A DNA stretch of 64,000 nt from Meghimatium bilineatum (GCA_034231615.1 CM067298.1:4283834-4347833), one strand, 5' to 3'; positions 24,027-35,156 are shown, counted from the first letter of the stretch. The notes: generated by a model not told the origin, from the letters alone. Translations and numbers: made by a program.

Positions 24027-24675
24027 CTAGGAAATCACTACAGCCAAAAATGGTGGGTTAATGGATACACTCTGAACAGTATATGCAGACAATTTGTAGA
24101 TCCGGATCGTTTAGAAAATAATGCGAAATTATTGAAGTATTTGCTGAGCTGTTCAGCGCATGTGTTATTTCGGTTTTAACATACGGGTGTGAGAGATGGA
24201 AATCAACCACGTCTTTAGAAAACAAATTAACTGCTTTTAAAACAAATGTCTCAGGAAAATAAAAAACACAGACTGGAATGACTACGTCAAACGAGACAAA
24301 TTAAGAGAAGAGACAAAACAAGAATACATCACAGACGTTATTATAGAAAAATACATCGGTCAGGTACTCAGAATGAATGAAGACAGAATACCACTTCAAG
24401 TCTTTACATGGTAACAGAGTGGCAAGAGAAAAAGGGGAAGACCAAAAACAACACCGAAAAGAACTCTCGAAAAAGAAATCACAACAGCTGGTATGAGAAT
24501 TAACGATATGGAACAACTGGCTGTTGATCAACAAGCATGGATAGCTATGACATATATCCTATGTGACAAGTTTGGTGACAAGGGGACAATGATGATGATG
24601 ATGATTGAAGTATTTATGTGACATAGACAATCACAACAGCCAAAAATGATGTGTTGATGGATACATCTTGAACAC
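24027..24675. repeat. old tandem duplication split by a LINE fragment
   Basis: About 52 bp at 24027-24078 (AATCACTACAGCCAAAAATG then GTGGGTTAATGGATACA) recurs at 24627-24675 (AATCACAACAGCCAAAAATG then ATGTGTTGATGGATACA). Between them lies a LINE fragment with its own 12-bp target duplication. The two copies were therefore near neighbours before the LINE arrived. Confidence 0.75.
24131..24615 (+). pseudogene. RTE-like LINE fragment with 12-bp target duplication
   Basis: The insertion is 24143-24603. ATTGAAGTATTT stands at 24131-24142 and again at 24604-24615. The content reads FSACVISVLTYGCERWKSTT, then after frameshifts codons for IRKYIGQVLRMNEDRI and GKRKRGRPKTT, i.e. the C-terminal part of an RTE-like LINE. 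It ends in a GAT-repeat tail (ATGATGATGATGATG). 5'-truncated and frameshifted. Confidence 0.8.
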
Positions 24676-24737
24676 GATACGGTACCAGTTTTCATATTTG
24701 TTTTTGTTTTATAAACTTCACAATTTTGTTCTGTTGT

Positions 24738-24836
24738 GCTCGATATCTACCTACCTACATACATACATATCTATCTGTTTGTCCGTCTGTTTGTCCGTCT
24801 ATCTAATCTTTATCCTTCTATATCTAGCTATCTATT
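24738..24836. repeat. TATC/TACC/GTCT-type microsatellite
   Basis: An impure run of CTACCTACC, ATACATACATA, CTATCTGTTTGTCCGTC repeats and CTATC, next to the 3' tail of the minus-strand LINE that begins at 24837. It may have grown from that element's GATA-rich tail. Confidence 0.7.
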
Positions 24837-25426
24837 CGCTAAACCCTTTATTGCCTTTCAGCGTCAGGGGTAGAAAAGTTCTCTGGAGATGGACCTCTTG
24901 TGTGCTGTGTATCTTGTGGAATTTTATTTCAGTGGTCCATCGTTTTCGAGGTAGGACTCTAGGTCTGCCTTCACTGTATCTGTGTAACATAGCTTGCTGT
25001 GGTACGCTGTCTGGTGGTAGTCTGCTGATGTGTGCAAACCATTTGATCTGTTGGCTCTTAATATACTCCAAGATTGGAGTGGTACCGGTTCTTTGTCTAA
25101 TGTCCTCATTTCTCACTCTGTCTCTTAGCGATATTCCTAGGATTCTGCGTAAGCATGCTATTTCAGCTGTCACTAGTTTACGTTTATCTTGTACTGTCGT
25201 TGTCCATGTTTGACATTGGTAGCACATCGTTGGCATCATAATCGTTTTGAATAGTGTTATTTTGGTGTTAAAAAGTACATTTTTGTTTCTGAAGATTGGT
25301 GTCATTTGCCCTAGGGCTTGGTACGCTCTACTACATCTATTGTGTATTTCTTTAATGCTATTGCCGTCTGTTGTTATATTGCTTCCTAGATATGTGAATT
25401 GTCACTTGTTTAAGTCTGTTGCTTCC

Positions 25427-25461
<35 letters not shown>

Positions 25462-26820
25462 TTCTTTCTGTTCTTCCTATCTTCATTACTTCAGTATTTT
25501 CTATATTTATCTTCATGTTAAATATTTGATGTAATCTGTCTATTTGTGTCTGTAGTTGCTCTTCTGATGATGCTACTAGTGCTTAGTTGTCTGCAAATAG
25601 CAATTAGTTTAAGTTATCCTTCAGATTGTTTTCTTCCGTTGTCTTTGCTACTTTGCCGATGTGATCCATGTATGTTATAAACAATGGGGGGGGGGGGGCT
25701 AGTACACATTCCTGTCTCACTTCAGAGTGAATTTGAAAATTATCGGATGTACCTGCGCTTGTTCTTACTGAACATTGTCTATTTGCGTATATGCTCTGAC
25801 ATAGTTTTATCAGATGTTGGGGAACTCCATAGGTCTGTAATGTTATGCATAATTGTTCTCTCTCCACTCTGTCAAAAGCTTTCTCGTGGCCAACGAAATC
25901 CAAATATAAATCTTGGTTATGTTCTGTTGCTCTTTCTGCAAGTTCTTTGAGGGCGAAGATTGCATCTGTACAGATGTTATTATGTGTTGTTGAGCTGTGG
26001 TTCTATATATGCGCGCATCCTCTTCTCTAGTATCTCGCTACAGATTTTTCATATGTGGCTTAAGAGTGATAAAAGTGGAACACCGCTGTATTCCACTTTT
26101 GCGTTGTCTTTTGTGTCTTCCATATCACATTGAACAGTCTGTGTAACCACTTTATTTATACCTGTCACTGTTAGCATTTTTATTAGTTCTATAGGTATAC
26201 CGTCTATTCCTTGTGCTGTGCTGTTTGGTACATGTTTAACTGCGTCTTCAGTTACGATTTCACGATGTATGGTTCTAGGTTTTCATCTATTGTATTTATT
26301 GTTGTAATCATTCCTCCGTCCTTTAAGTTTAACATTTGCTTGAAGTAATTTTTCCATGATTTCTTAGTGCCTATTTAGTATGTTTCCCTGTTCATTGTTG
26401 ATGATTTCTGTTGGTTCATACATGTCTTTTTTTACATTCATGTTTTGTACTTTCTTATAGAACATCTGTGGTGCGTTTTGTCTATCCTTGTTAAGCATTT
26501 CTCCATATTCTTGTCATGACTTAATTTTTTGCAGATTTGATGATTTTCTTGGTGTTAATCTTTGCTGTCTTGTATGTTAAGTAATCTTCATGCGTTGTGC
26601 TTGTTGCCCGTTTCTTGTATTTAAAAAAAAAATCTTTCTTTTCGTTCTTTACCTCTTCTGTCCACCAAAGCTGTTATTTTTGGTTTCGTGTCTTTATGAT
26701 TTTTATACCCGCATGGTTTTTATATGCTGTTTGTATGATGGTATTTTTGAAATATTTCCATTCTTCTTTGTGCTGTATATTTCTAGGTAGCTTTGCAAAT
26801 TATTCGTTAACTTCCTATGT
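24837..26820 (-). pseudogene. RTE-like LINE, RT to C-terminus, minus strand
   Basis: From right to left the minus strand encodes a connector (about 26800-26280), RT with AQGIDGIPIELIKMLTVTG (about 26210), EILEKRMRAYIEPQLNNT (about 26010), GHEKAFDRVEREQL (about 25880), TYGVPQHLIKL, then a damaged QECVLAPPPP-LFITYMDHIG, and finally a 157-codon frame 24832-25305 ending KGNKGFSE. The VLSP motif is disrupted by a run of ten or so C on the coding strand (25686-25699 on +). A TG/TA microsatellite (25428-25460) interrupts it further. No endonuclease is seen. It belongs to the same subfamily as the copies at 2186 and 34250. Confidence 0.85.
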
Positions 26821-27500
26821 ATTTATCCAAATCTAATCTTGCATGTCTGTTTATCTATATATGTATATATCCATTCATCCAATGATGTATGTGCTGCCGA
26901 CAAACGAAATGCACGGAGATAGAAAATAAATGACGTATAATGGAATGTTTTGATTCTACCTATTCTACACTGGTGTTGTGAACATGCAGTATTCAGACTT
27001 ATGACAATTGTGTCTGTGTGATCAATACAACTGTATAATATATGCTGCAGGATTTTGTCCATACATCCATCCCTTATCCATCGTTATCAGTGGATATGAG
27101 GATATAATTGTAACTAAAGTACGTATGTTAGGGAACACACGAGGAGACATGTTGAGAATCACTGAGAGTGAATGGTTTTACAATGCATTGACAACGTTAG
27201 CAGTCTCCATTATGTTGTTGCGCGGCTTGTCATTTCATATTTCGAGTTCTGTGTGAAACATTGAGCCCAGTGAATTACGTTCATTTGTGAATCTGCATGT
27301 CTAAAACATATTTGCTAGAGATAGGAAGATAATCTGCCCAGCAGATTGAAACACCAGGACAGCGAGTGGGTGTGTTTACTGCTTGCATTGAAATCTATCT
27401 ACGAGATATGTATTTGTGTAATCATCAAAGGAATTTCTGGGAAGCTAGAGCAATTTTATTTGTGGGTGTGGATGGACGTGTGGATATATGAGATAGAATG
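26821..27500. other. no gene seen
   Basis: About 680 bp. It contains the second copy of the ACGAAATGCACGGAGATA motif (about 26905) and otherwise nothing recognisable. Confidence 0.45.
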
Positions 27501-27880
27501 CTCTAAGCCAGGCGTTCTCAACCCGATGCTTGCGAGCATTTTGGTGCTCTCGTAATTGTATGCAGTGCTCATACCAGTTAAAAAGTGCTACTCGTGAACT
27601 TTACGATCATGAGTTACTTTTTGAGTTCAAATTTTGATGCCACAAACCGAAACAGTCTTAGTATCTACATTTTGGAGGGGGGGGGGGAGAGGAATGAGAG
27701 AAAAAGGGGGGAGGGGAGTGATATGAATAAGGCGATAATGCCAGTCTTTATCGTTCACTTTCAATTTCCCTTTCATTTTCTGTTCATCGTTAAATCGATA
27801 TTTTTTGAGTAACATTGAACCTCAAGCATCTCATTAACATGTTGAGATATTACAAATATAAAAATATAGAGTTGAATATC

Positions 27881-28103
27881 ATATAGCGCAGGGGTCGGCA
27901 ACATATGGCACGCGTGCCACACTTGGCACGTCAAGCAATTTCAAATGGCACGCAGACTCTTCACGTTTCCTGTATAATGTTGTACACAATAAGAATATTG
28001 ACTTCGACTTGTATAGAATGATATGTGATGATGGCACTTTGAATAATTTGAAACCTTAAGTTGGCACACAGTTAGCAAAAGGTTGCCGACCCCTGATATA
28101 GCG
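27881..28103. mobile_element. hAT MITE, 207 bp, with perfect 8-bp duplication
   Basis: The element 27889-28095 begins CAGGGGTCGGCAAC and ends GTTGCCGACCCCTG: a 14-bp perfect inverted repeat. ATATAGCG flanks it at 27881-27888 and 28096-28103. Inside, GGCACGCGTGCC is a palindrome near the left end. It is non-coding and was mobilised in trans. Its target straddled the end of the TA-flanked MITE at 28101. Confidence 0.92.
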
Positions 28104-28257
28104 CATCCTTTTATAACACATTTCCTTCTATAGCAACACTTTTCAAAATTCCCCAATTATATTTATTATATATTGTTTGTTCTGTATATAGCAAATTTTT
28201 TTTATTAAATACATATTTTGTCATTCGGGACCACGTTGTTATAACAAAATTTAACTA
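28099..28257 (-). mobile_element. TA-flanked MITE, pogo/mariner-like, copy 2
   Basis: Minus strand, 28101-28255, flanked by TA on both sides. Reverse-complemented it reads GTTAAATTTTGTTATAACAA, TTTGCTATATACAG, AATAAATATAATTGGGG, GTGTTATAAAAGGATGCGC, close to the copy at 44905-45061 throughout. Confidence 0.7.
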
Positions 28258-28539
28258 TTTAGACCTATTATATTACTTGTACACATTATTGCGTGTGGAT
28301 GTTGTTCGCCGTCTGAAAAGGTTGAGAATCCCTGATTTAAGCAATGCTGTTTATGATTGTAATTTATTATCTTTAAATTTGAGAGATTGTGTAAGTAGGA
28401 TATGTACTTGTGGACGAGAGAAAGAGAAAGAGAGAACTGTTGTATAAATTATGATTTTTTTTGTATGTTTTGACTGTGTATATGTAATATTTGATGCTGA
28501 AGTGTTTGCTTTGTAACATAATCTGGTGATAGAGTGATG

Positions 28540-28675
28540 TCGGCTTGGATATAGCTTGTGAGAGGGAGTGATGTCTGGTTGGATGTAGCTTGAGAGATGG
28601 AATGATGTCGGGTTGGATGTAGCTTGAGAGATGGAATGATGTCGGGTTGGATGTAGCTTGAGAGTCGTCTATGGT
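28540..28675. repeat. about 34-bp tandem repeat x 4
   Basis: Units of GTTGGATGTAGCTTGAGAGA then TGGAATGATGTCGG. The first unit is diverged. Confidence 0.85.
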
Positions 28676-28977
28676 TCTCAATATGGTTCATTGTTTACTT
28701 GTGTTGCTTGATGTGTGTGTTCGATATAATTGTTAACAAAATCAATGCTAAAATGTGACAACGATCACTCTAGAAACAATTAACCAAGACAAGTTTGCTT
28801 GTAAAATTCTTCTGTTACTCTAGGAAGAGAGTTAATTATTTTATGGCTGTATTGTATTGATTGAAAGAGGTCACATTCGAGTTTTGTCTAGCCATGACGT
28901 TCTCCCGTATCGTCTAGCCTAAGCCTTAACTTTCGCTATAACATATTTATCACCCATTTTTGTTACACAAGATAATA

Positions 28978-29222
28978 CAGTGGCCCAGTAACATTATAAC
29001 TAGTAACCTAATTTCTTGATAGCTTGTTAAATTCACCTATCCCCGGTTACATTAAAACTAGTAACATAGTTTCTAGGTAACTTGTTGAATTCATCATTCA
29101 TATATTCTTACATTAAAACTAGTAACCTAATTTGTAGGTAACTTTTTGAATTCATATACCCCCGGTTACATTAAAACTAGTAACCTAGTTTCTAGGTTAC
29201 TTGTTGAATTCACCACTCACAT
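28978..29222. repeat. about 64-bp tandem repeat x 4
   Basis: Units share ACATTAAAACTAGTAACCTA, then TTTCTAGGTAACTTGTTGAA and TTCA, then a variable spacer with CCCCGGTT or CATATGCTTA. Confidence 0.85.
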
Positions 29223-29284
29223 ATGCTTAGTCGTCGTATTTCTTTATTTCTGATAGTCACGCAAGTGTATAACAGACCGTTACT

Positions 29285-30140
29285 TATCATTTCTCAAGAG
29301 ATTTTCCACTCTCTCCAGTCTATCACAGATTGTCTACTCTCTTTCGTCTAGCACAGATTGTTCACTCCCTCGTTAATCACAGATTGTCTACTCTCTCCAG
29401 TCTATCACAGATTGTCTACTCTCTTTCGTCTAGCACAGATTGTTCACTCCCTCGTTAATCACAGATTGTCTACTCTCTCCAGTCTATCACAGATTGTCTA
29501 CTCTCTCCGGTCTATCACATATTGTTCACTCTCTCCATTATATCACATATTGTTCACTCCCTCGTTAATCACAGATTGTCTACTCTCTCCGGTCTAGCAC
29601 AGATTTTCCACTCTCTCCAGTCTATCACAGATTGTCTACTCTCTCCAGTCTATCACAGATTTTCCACTCTCTCCAGTCTAGCACAGATTTTCCACTCTCT
29701 CCAGTCTATCACAGATTTTCCACTCTCTCCAGTCTAGCACAGATTTTCCACTCTCTCCAGTCTATCACAGATTTTCCACTCTCTCCAGTCTAGCACAGAT
29801 TGTCTACTCTCTCCAGTCTAGCACAGATTGTCTACTCTCTCCGGTCTATCACATATTGTTCACTCTCTCCATTATATCACATATTGTTCACTCCCTCGTT
29901 AATCACAGATTGTCTACTCTCTCCAGTCTAGCACAGATTGTCCACTCTCTCCAGTCTATCACAGATTGTCTACTCTCTGTCGTCTAGCACAGATTGTTCA
30001 CTCCCTCGTTAATCACAGATTTTCCACTCTCTCCGGTCTATCACAGATTGTCTACTCTCTCCGGTATATCACATATTGTTCACTCTCTCCATTATATCAC
30101 ATATTGTTCACTCTCTCCATTATATCACATATTGACCACA
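29285..30140. repeat. 28-bp minisatellite, about 30 copies
   Basis: Units of CACAGATTGTCTACTCTCTC then CAGTCTAT, with variants CACAGATTTTCCACTCTCTC, CACATATTGTTCACTCTCTC then CATTATAT, and a shorter CACAGATTGTTCACTCCCTC then GTTAAT. Variant blocks recur in the same order, so longer blocks were themselves duplicated. Periodic open frames here are not genes. Confidence 0.9.
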
Positions 30141-30169
30141 CTTCCAATTCACTGCCTAACTTTATAAAC

Positions 30170-30202
30170 AATATATATATATATTTGAGAGAGAGAGAGA
30201 AA
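30170..30202. repeat. TA then GA microsatellite
   Basis: ATATATATATATAT followed by GAGAGAGAGAGAGA just right of the 28-bp array. Confidence 0.8.
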
Positions 30203-30467
30203 TTATTTGACATAACTATTACAGAGTGAAATGTCAACAGTGAAAGACGATAGTACACTGATCCAGCGGTCCATGAGCTCCTGCCCTTTGACCCAATGAT
30301 AGTACACGGAACATATGTTTGTAGAACACTCCTAGGAATCACCAACATTTTATCATCCACCATTATTCAGAGTAATAAAACAACATTGAATTTATATTAC
30401 GCTTAGTCTGAACAGATATATGTGTGAAATAACCAGTTACTGTGATATAACCAATATTCGGATATCT

Positions 30468-31300
30468 TATTTCCTGGGGCAGACATTAAATAACTGTGAA
30501 AATCGTGTTTGCTGGGGCAGACATTAAATAACTGTGTGAAAATCGTGTTTGCTGGGGCAGACATTAAATAACTGTGTGAAAATCGTGTTTGCTGGGGCAG
30601 ACATTAAATAACTGAGTGGATATCTTGTTTGCTGGGGCAGACATTAAATAACTGTGTGAAAATCGTGTTTGCTGGGGCAGACATTAAATAACTGTGTGAA
30701 AATCGTGTTTGCTGGGGCAGACATTAAATAACTGTGAAAATCGTGTTTGCTGGGGCAGACATTAAATAACTGAGTGGATATCTTGTTTGCTGGGGCAGAC
30801 ATTAAATAACTGTGTGAAAATCGTGTTTGCTGGGGCAGACATTAAATAACTGTGTGAAAATCGTGTTTGCTGGGGCAGACATTAAATAACTGTGTGAAAA
30901 TCGTGTTTGCTGGGGCAGACATTAAATAACTGAGTGGATATCTTGTTTGCTGGGGCAGACATTAAATAACTGTGTGAAAGTCGTGTTTGCTGGGGCAGAC
31001 ATTAAATAACTGTGTGAAAATCGTGTTTGCTGGGGCAGACATTAAATAACTGTGTGAAAATCGTGTTTGCTGGGGCAGACATTAAATAACTGAGTGGATA
31101 TCTTGTTTGCTGGGGCAGACATTAAATAACTGTGTGAAAATCGTGTTTGCTGGGGCAGACATTAAATAACTGTGTGAAAATCGTGTTTGCTGGGGCAGAC
31201 ATTAAATAACTGTGTGAAAATCGTGTTTGCTGGGGCAGACATTAAATAACTGTGTGAAAATCGTGTTTGCTGGGGCAGACATTAAATAACTGAGTGTATT
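30468..31300. repeat. 40-bp minisatellite, about 21 copies
   Basis: Units of GCTGGGGCAGACATTAAATA then ACTGTGTGAAAATCGTGTTT. A variant with GAGTGGATATCTTG replaces GTGTGAAAATCGTG every three to five units (about 30613, 30770, 30931, 31091, and a last related one at 31290), giving a higher-order period. Confidence 0.93.
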
Positions 31301-31571
31301 AAAACATCATGAAACGTAAACCCCTCAGTCTTGTAGCAACACAAAAATGCCACTGTGCCTCTCTGTTCTGAGTGCCTTTTTTGAATGTGGAGAAATGTAA
31401 TTTTCCAGTCTTTGGTATTATCAGTCAATACTCCTCTTAGGTACCATTTTCTTCTTCTATCCGCAACTTGCAGCGCAGTCTTGGAAAGGGAATCATGAAT
31501 TATCATGTGCCAAAATTCTCGTAGTTTTGCAACATTTCATCATTACTACGAGATGTTCTTGTTGACATGTG

Positions 31572-31890
31572 AAACATTTATATCGTTACGCCCTCTTGGT
31601 ACACATTTTCTACAGTGGCGCCCTCTTGGTACACATTTTCTATTGTGGCGCCCTCTTGGTACACATTTCCTACAGTGGTGCCCTCTTGGTACATATTTCC
31701 TACAGTGGTGCCCTCTTGGTACATATTTCCTACAGTAGTGCCCTCTTGGTACACATTTTCTACAGTGGTACAAATTGGTACACATTTTCTATAGTGGTAC
31801 AAATTGGTACACATTTTCTACCATGGTGCTCTCTTGTTACACGTTTTCTACAGTTGCTCCCTCTTGGTACACATTTTCTACACTGGCGAC
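31572..31890. repeat. 30-bp minisatellite, about 10 copies
   Basis: Units of GCCCTCTTGGTACACATTTT then CTACAGTGGC. Both strands show periodic open frames since the period is a multiple of three. Two central units have lost the GCCCTC part and read GTACAAATTGGTACAC. Confidence 0.9.
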
Positions 31891-32190
31891 CCCTCCCCCA
31901 ATCCTAAGAAAACTTGATTTCATTACACGCTTGTTATTTGATACACATACCTTAGTACATATGGCTGAAGCAATTACCGTTCCCTCCTTTCCATAGACCT
32001 GTGTCAAAAAATGCTAAAGACGTATATGATTGACTCTATTATACTCGGGTTTTCCCATTCGTACTCCGCCCCCTCCCCCCAAGAATAGCGGCACACTGCC
32101 TGTCGAGAGTACCACCAATAGCACGTAACTGTAGCTTCAAGCGATAATCCCCAGGGATCTCAGAAAAAAACATCAATCTTGTAAACAAGA
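31891..32190. other. no gene seen
   Basis: About 300 bp with no credible frame. A C/T-rich run (CCCCCTCCCCCC, about 32070) is present. Confidence 0.4.
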
Positions 32191-32194
32191 CGTC

Positions 32195-32345
32195 ACAAGC
32201 CAGATTTGAACCTGCGAGCTCTTGAGCACAAAGCGAACTGCTTAACCAGTACACTACAGAGATCCAAAGATAAATTTGTGGCCACCAATTCCAGTTTTTC
32301 CATCATGACTTCCTGAAGAAGTGTAGCCCAGGTTGAGAAGCATTG
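32195..32345 (-). mobile_element. tRNA-derived SINE-like segment
   Basis: On the minus strand TAGTGTACTGGTTAAGCAGT (about 32237-32256) resembles a pol III A box region, and GCAGGTTCAAATCTGG (about 32201-32216) a B box, about 40 bp apart as in tRNAs. The acceptor-stem pairing of a real tRNA is not evident. GGTTGAGAAGCATTG at 32326-32340 looks like an unrelated hAT end. Confidence 0.5.
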
Positions 32346-32689
32346 AGCTCTTCCCCACAGAATTCCCTAAACTTAATCAGGCTGATTTAGTTGCATGTTA
32401 TATTTCTTAGGAGACCTGTCATTTGACACACCTGTATCTCACAGTTTTATTACTATTACACACTTTCAAGTTTTCCATGACAAAAATATGTTGACTGAAT
32501 ATTTCAAGAGTATTAAGTTCAAGGATGTATATGGGTAAAAAAATTTGGGATAAGTTGTATATTAATGTTGCTATGGGTGTGGTACCCTTTTCTCTATAAT
32601 CTTATAATACTTTTTGAAGGGAAAGTAGTATATTTGTGAGAAAATGTGAATGCAGAGATCAACTCATGTGTTATATATAACTGAATATT

Positions 32690-32900
32690 TCATTGGAGAC
32701 AACTAATTCATTGGTAGCGTATTCTATTATGGACGTAGTCATCAACCCAACATTTTTTGGCTTTAATTATTTTCTAAGCGATATAAATACGTGTACTAGT
32801 TTGCCATTGCTGTCTGGATGCACAATTGACTGTGGTGGGGATCGAACTCGGTACCCTGACAGCCACAGGCACGCTATGTACCACTGCGCCGCAGAGCCAA
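32690..32900 (-). mobile_element. tRNA-derived SINE, family copy 1
   Basis: The minus strand starts GGCTCTGCGGCGCAGTGGTA (A box region, about 32880-32899) and has CCGAGTTCGATCCCCACCAC (B box, about 32832-32851), spaced as in a tRNA gene. A non-tRNA body follows (GTGCATCCAGACAGCAATGG, CGTATTTATATCGCTTAGAA, GTTGGGTTGATGACTACGTC). The same body recurs at 45095-45275 and 53213-53330, all on the minus strand. This defines a SINE family with a tRNA-like pol III head; it is not a tRNA gene. Confidence 0.8.
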
Positions 32901-33365
32901 ACAAAACTAATTGATGTGATACTAAATAAGAAAATATACCTTTGTACACAAGTCAAAAACAATTTATTGACACATTTTTTGGTGAAAGTTGCTTTTACAA
33001 GTGTAAATTCATGCAGAATATACATTGAAAATCATTTGGCTTTAAAGGGAAATAACCTTTAAAATCATGAACAGAAAAGTGATGAAGATATTTGAGTCGA
33101 TATGGTGTTAAACAATGACTATATCGTGTAATATTGGGTTAACATTAAGTCTGGTCGACTGCTAGCAGAGCTTCATGTGTCGACGCAACAAGACATTTGA
33201 CATGGACATCTTCCAGCTCAGTTCTCAGATTTTCAGCAAAAGCAGCTGTAAATGTGTGACTGATTCCATGCGTTACTTGACGAAAGTTGACGCGTAATAT
33301 TGTCACGCTGAATATACAGCACAACTCATGATATGATGAATGTCTGCAGTTGCTTTTAACCTTCA
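32901..33365. other. no gene seen
   Basis: About 460 bp. Open frames are short and I recognise nothing. Confidence 0.45.
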
Positions 33366-33492
33366 TGAGCACTATCAGTTGTGTTTGGGTCCATCATGAG
33401 CACCTTCAGTCATGTTTCAGCCCTTCATGAATTTTATCAGTCGTGTTTGAGTCATTCATGAACTTTATCAGTCGTGTTTGAGTCATTCATTC
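33366..33492. repeat. 31-bp tandem repeat x 4
   Basis: Units around TTCATGAACTTTATCAGTCG then TGTTTGAGTCA. The first two are diverged (GAGCACCTTCAGTCATG). Confidence 0.8.
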
Positions 33493-33732
33493 ACAGTAAT
33501 TCCATTTTATCTGAACAGAGAGGCTTCTGTGGGCAAGATTGTCATTTTGTAAGCAACAAAGTAGGGACAGTCGCTGTAGTATGTTGCTATATGTTATTGA
33601 TATCTCCGTAGTGTGCTTGTAATGTAGATTATGTTTTGGGCTATCATTTCGGTGTTGTATCTGCTGTGTTGACTGTTTCCTCATCTGTTAACTCAATCTT
33701 GCATCTATGACCGACATGCTATCCTATTATAT

Positions 33733-33758
33733 TGTCTCTCTCTCTCTCTCTCTGTCTA
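33733..33758. repeat. (TC)n microsatellite
   Basis: GTCTCTCTCTCTCTCTCTCT then GTC. Confidence 0.85.
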
Positions 33759-34021
33759 GTGTCTGTGATTAAATATTACCCTTGCTTCTTGATTTAGTCG
33801 TCTACGCATCACTTCATCGGGAGCAATTGTTTTTTATGATGCACACAGTATTGTCCGTAAACTCTTTGCGAAAATTATTCAATTTCCTTCACGCCTTCGC
33901 TATTCTACTACACGAGTTATTTATTTAAAAAAAAGGAAAAATTAATATTTATTCTAAATTCGTTTTTCTTATCCTCTTTCAAGACGAAGATTATTGATCG
34001 AAACGTCAACTATTTTCATCC

Positions 34022-34122
34022 TAATTCATTTTATTATTATTGTTTTTAATCATCTTTTTATTATTATTGTTTTTAATCATCTTTTTATTATTATTGTTTT
34101 TAATCATCTTTTTATTATTAGT
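34022..34122. repeat. 27-bp AT-rich tandem repeat x 4
   Basis: Units of TTATTATTATTGTTTTTAAT then CATCTTT. It abuts the old RTE copy on its 5' side. Confidence 0.85.
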
Positions 34123-34144
34123 AGGTATTTCTAACACTACTCAC

Positions 34145-35112
34145 TATTATCCAAAAATGTAAGACTAGACAGAGAAATAGAAACAAGGTGTCAAAAAGCA
34201 AACGCAGTGACGTAACAATTTTCACCATAACTTTTCCACACATTTCATACATTTCACTTTACCAAACAGCAGAGCACAAGGAATAGACGGCATACCTACA
34301 GAACTAATAAAAATGCTAACAGTGACTGGTATAAAGTAGTTACACAGATTCTTCAATGTGATATGGAAGACACAAAAGACACAGCAAAAGTGGAATACAG
34401 CGGTGATTGTTCCCATCTGGAATAAAAACGGCAGTAAGAGTGACTGCACTAAGTATAGAAGCATATCATTCTTACGCCACATAGGAGAAATGTTTAGCAA
34501 GATACTAGAGAAGAGGATGCGCACATATATAGAACCACAGCTCAACAACACATAATTGGACTTTCGAAATCAATAAAAGCTGTACAGATGCAATCCTCGC
34601 CCTCAAGCAAATTGCAGAAAGAGCGACGGAACATAACCAAAATTTATATTTGGTTTTCGTTGACCAAGAGAAAGCTTTTGCTAGAGCACAATTATGGATA
34701 ACATTACAGACACATGGAGTTCCACAACATCTGATAAGCCTATGTCAATGTAAACATATACAAAAAAACAATTTACAAAACCTTCAATTAAACATACAGA
34801 AAACCAAGATCATGACAACAGATAAAACCAAAGTAACACCAAGAATTAAAATATATAACATGGAACTTGGGCAGGCCAAGATGACGTTGGACAGACAACA
34901 ATAAAGATAACATGAATACATCATTGGAAAATGCAAGGCGGCACCAGCCAAGACAGAGATGGGTCCAGGGAGTTCATTGGGAAGACAGTGTTCTGGAGAG
35001 AACACGTCACATGACAACAACATGAAACTGGCAAACGTCAAGAAGTTTGATTATCTGGGTGAAAATATAAACAGCTTAGGTGATTGTACATTAGGAAAAT
35101 ATTAGCGATAAC
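34145..35112 (+). pseudogene. old RTE-like LINE copy, 5' half
   Basis: RT codons are recognisable with stops: QGIDGIPTELIKMLTVTG (about 34280), VIVPIWNKNGSKSDCTKYRS (about 34405), EILEKRMR-like at 34500, then FVDQEKAFARAQL (about 34655), TLQTHGVPQHLISLCQ (about 34705) and KKFDYLGENINSLGD (about 35040-35085). A stray LINE string (TRQRNRNKV or, one frame over, DREIETRCQKANAV) at about 34165 belongs after YLG in related elements, so the left end is rearranged. The copy resumes at 39187 beyond a younger LINE. Confidence 0.75.
34857..35029 (+). mobile_element. tiny LINE tail inserted in the old RTE copy
   Basis: Positions 34868-35018 match the LINE tail at 10795-10980 (AAGATGACGTTGGACAGACA, TTCATTGGGAAGACAGTGTT, GGAGAGAACACGTCACATGA). 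They are flanked by AACATGGAACT (34857-34867) and AACATGAAACT (35019-35029), a 10 of 11 target duplication. Without it the host codons read through IYNMEL to ANVKKFDYLG. It is a 150-bp, 5'-truncated retrocopy. Confidence 0.8.
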
Positions 35113-35156
35113 AATTCTTCTTCTTCTTCTTCTTCTTTCGTTCACTTGAAACATGT

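Larger units (their letters stand above)
27501..28342. mobile_element. decayed hAT element holding nested MITEs
   Basis: Left end CAGGCGTTCTCAACC at 27509-27523 and right end GGTTGAGAATCCCTG at 28320-28334 are inverted repeats (13 of 15). Flanks CTCTAAGC (27501-27508) and ATTTAAGC (28335-28342) agree at 6 of 8, a plausible aged hAT 8-bp duplication. The interior holds a G-run (27674-27687) and two younger MITEs (27889-28095, 28101-28255). No transposase is visible. Confidence 0.6.

Noticed and set aside
29285..31300. CRISPR-like direct repeats
   Set aside because: Units are contiguous with no unique spacers, there are no cas genes, and the DNA is eukaryotic.
32832..32899. A tRNA gene on the minus strand
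   Set aside because: A and B box-like strings exist, but the body that follows is shared by other copies and no good acceptor stem is seen. It is the head of a SINE.
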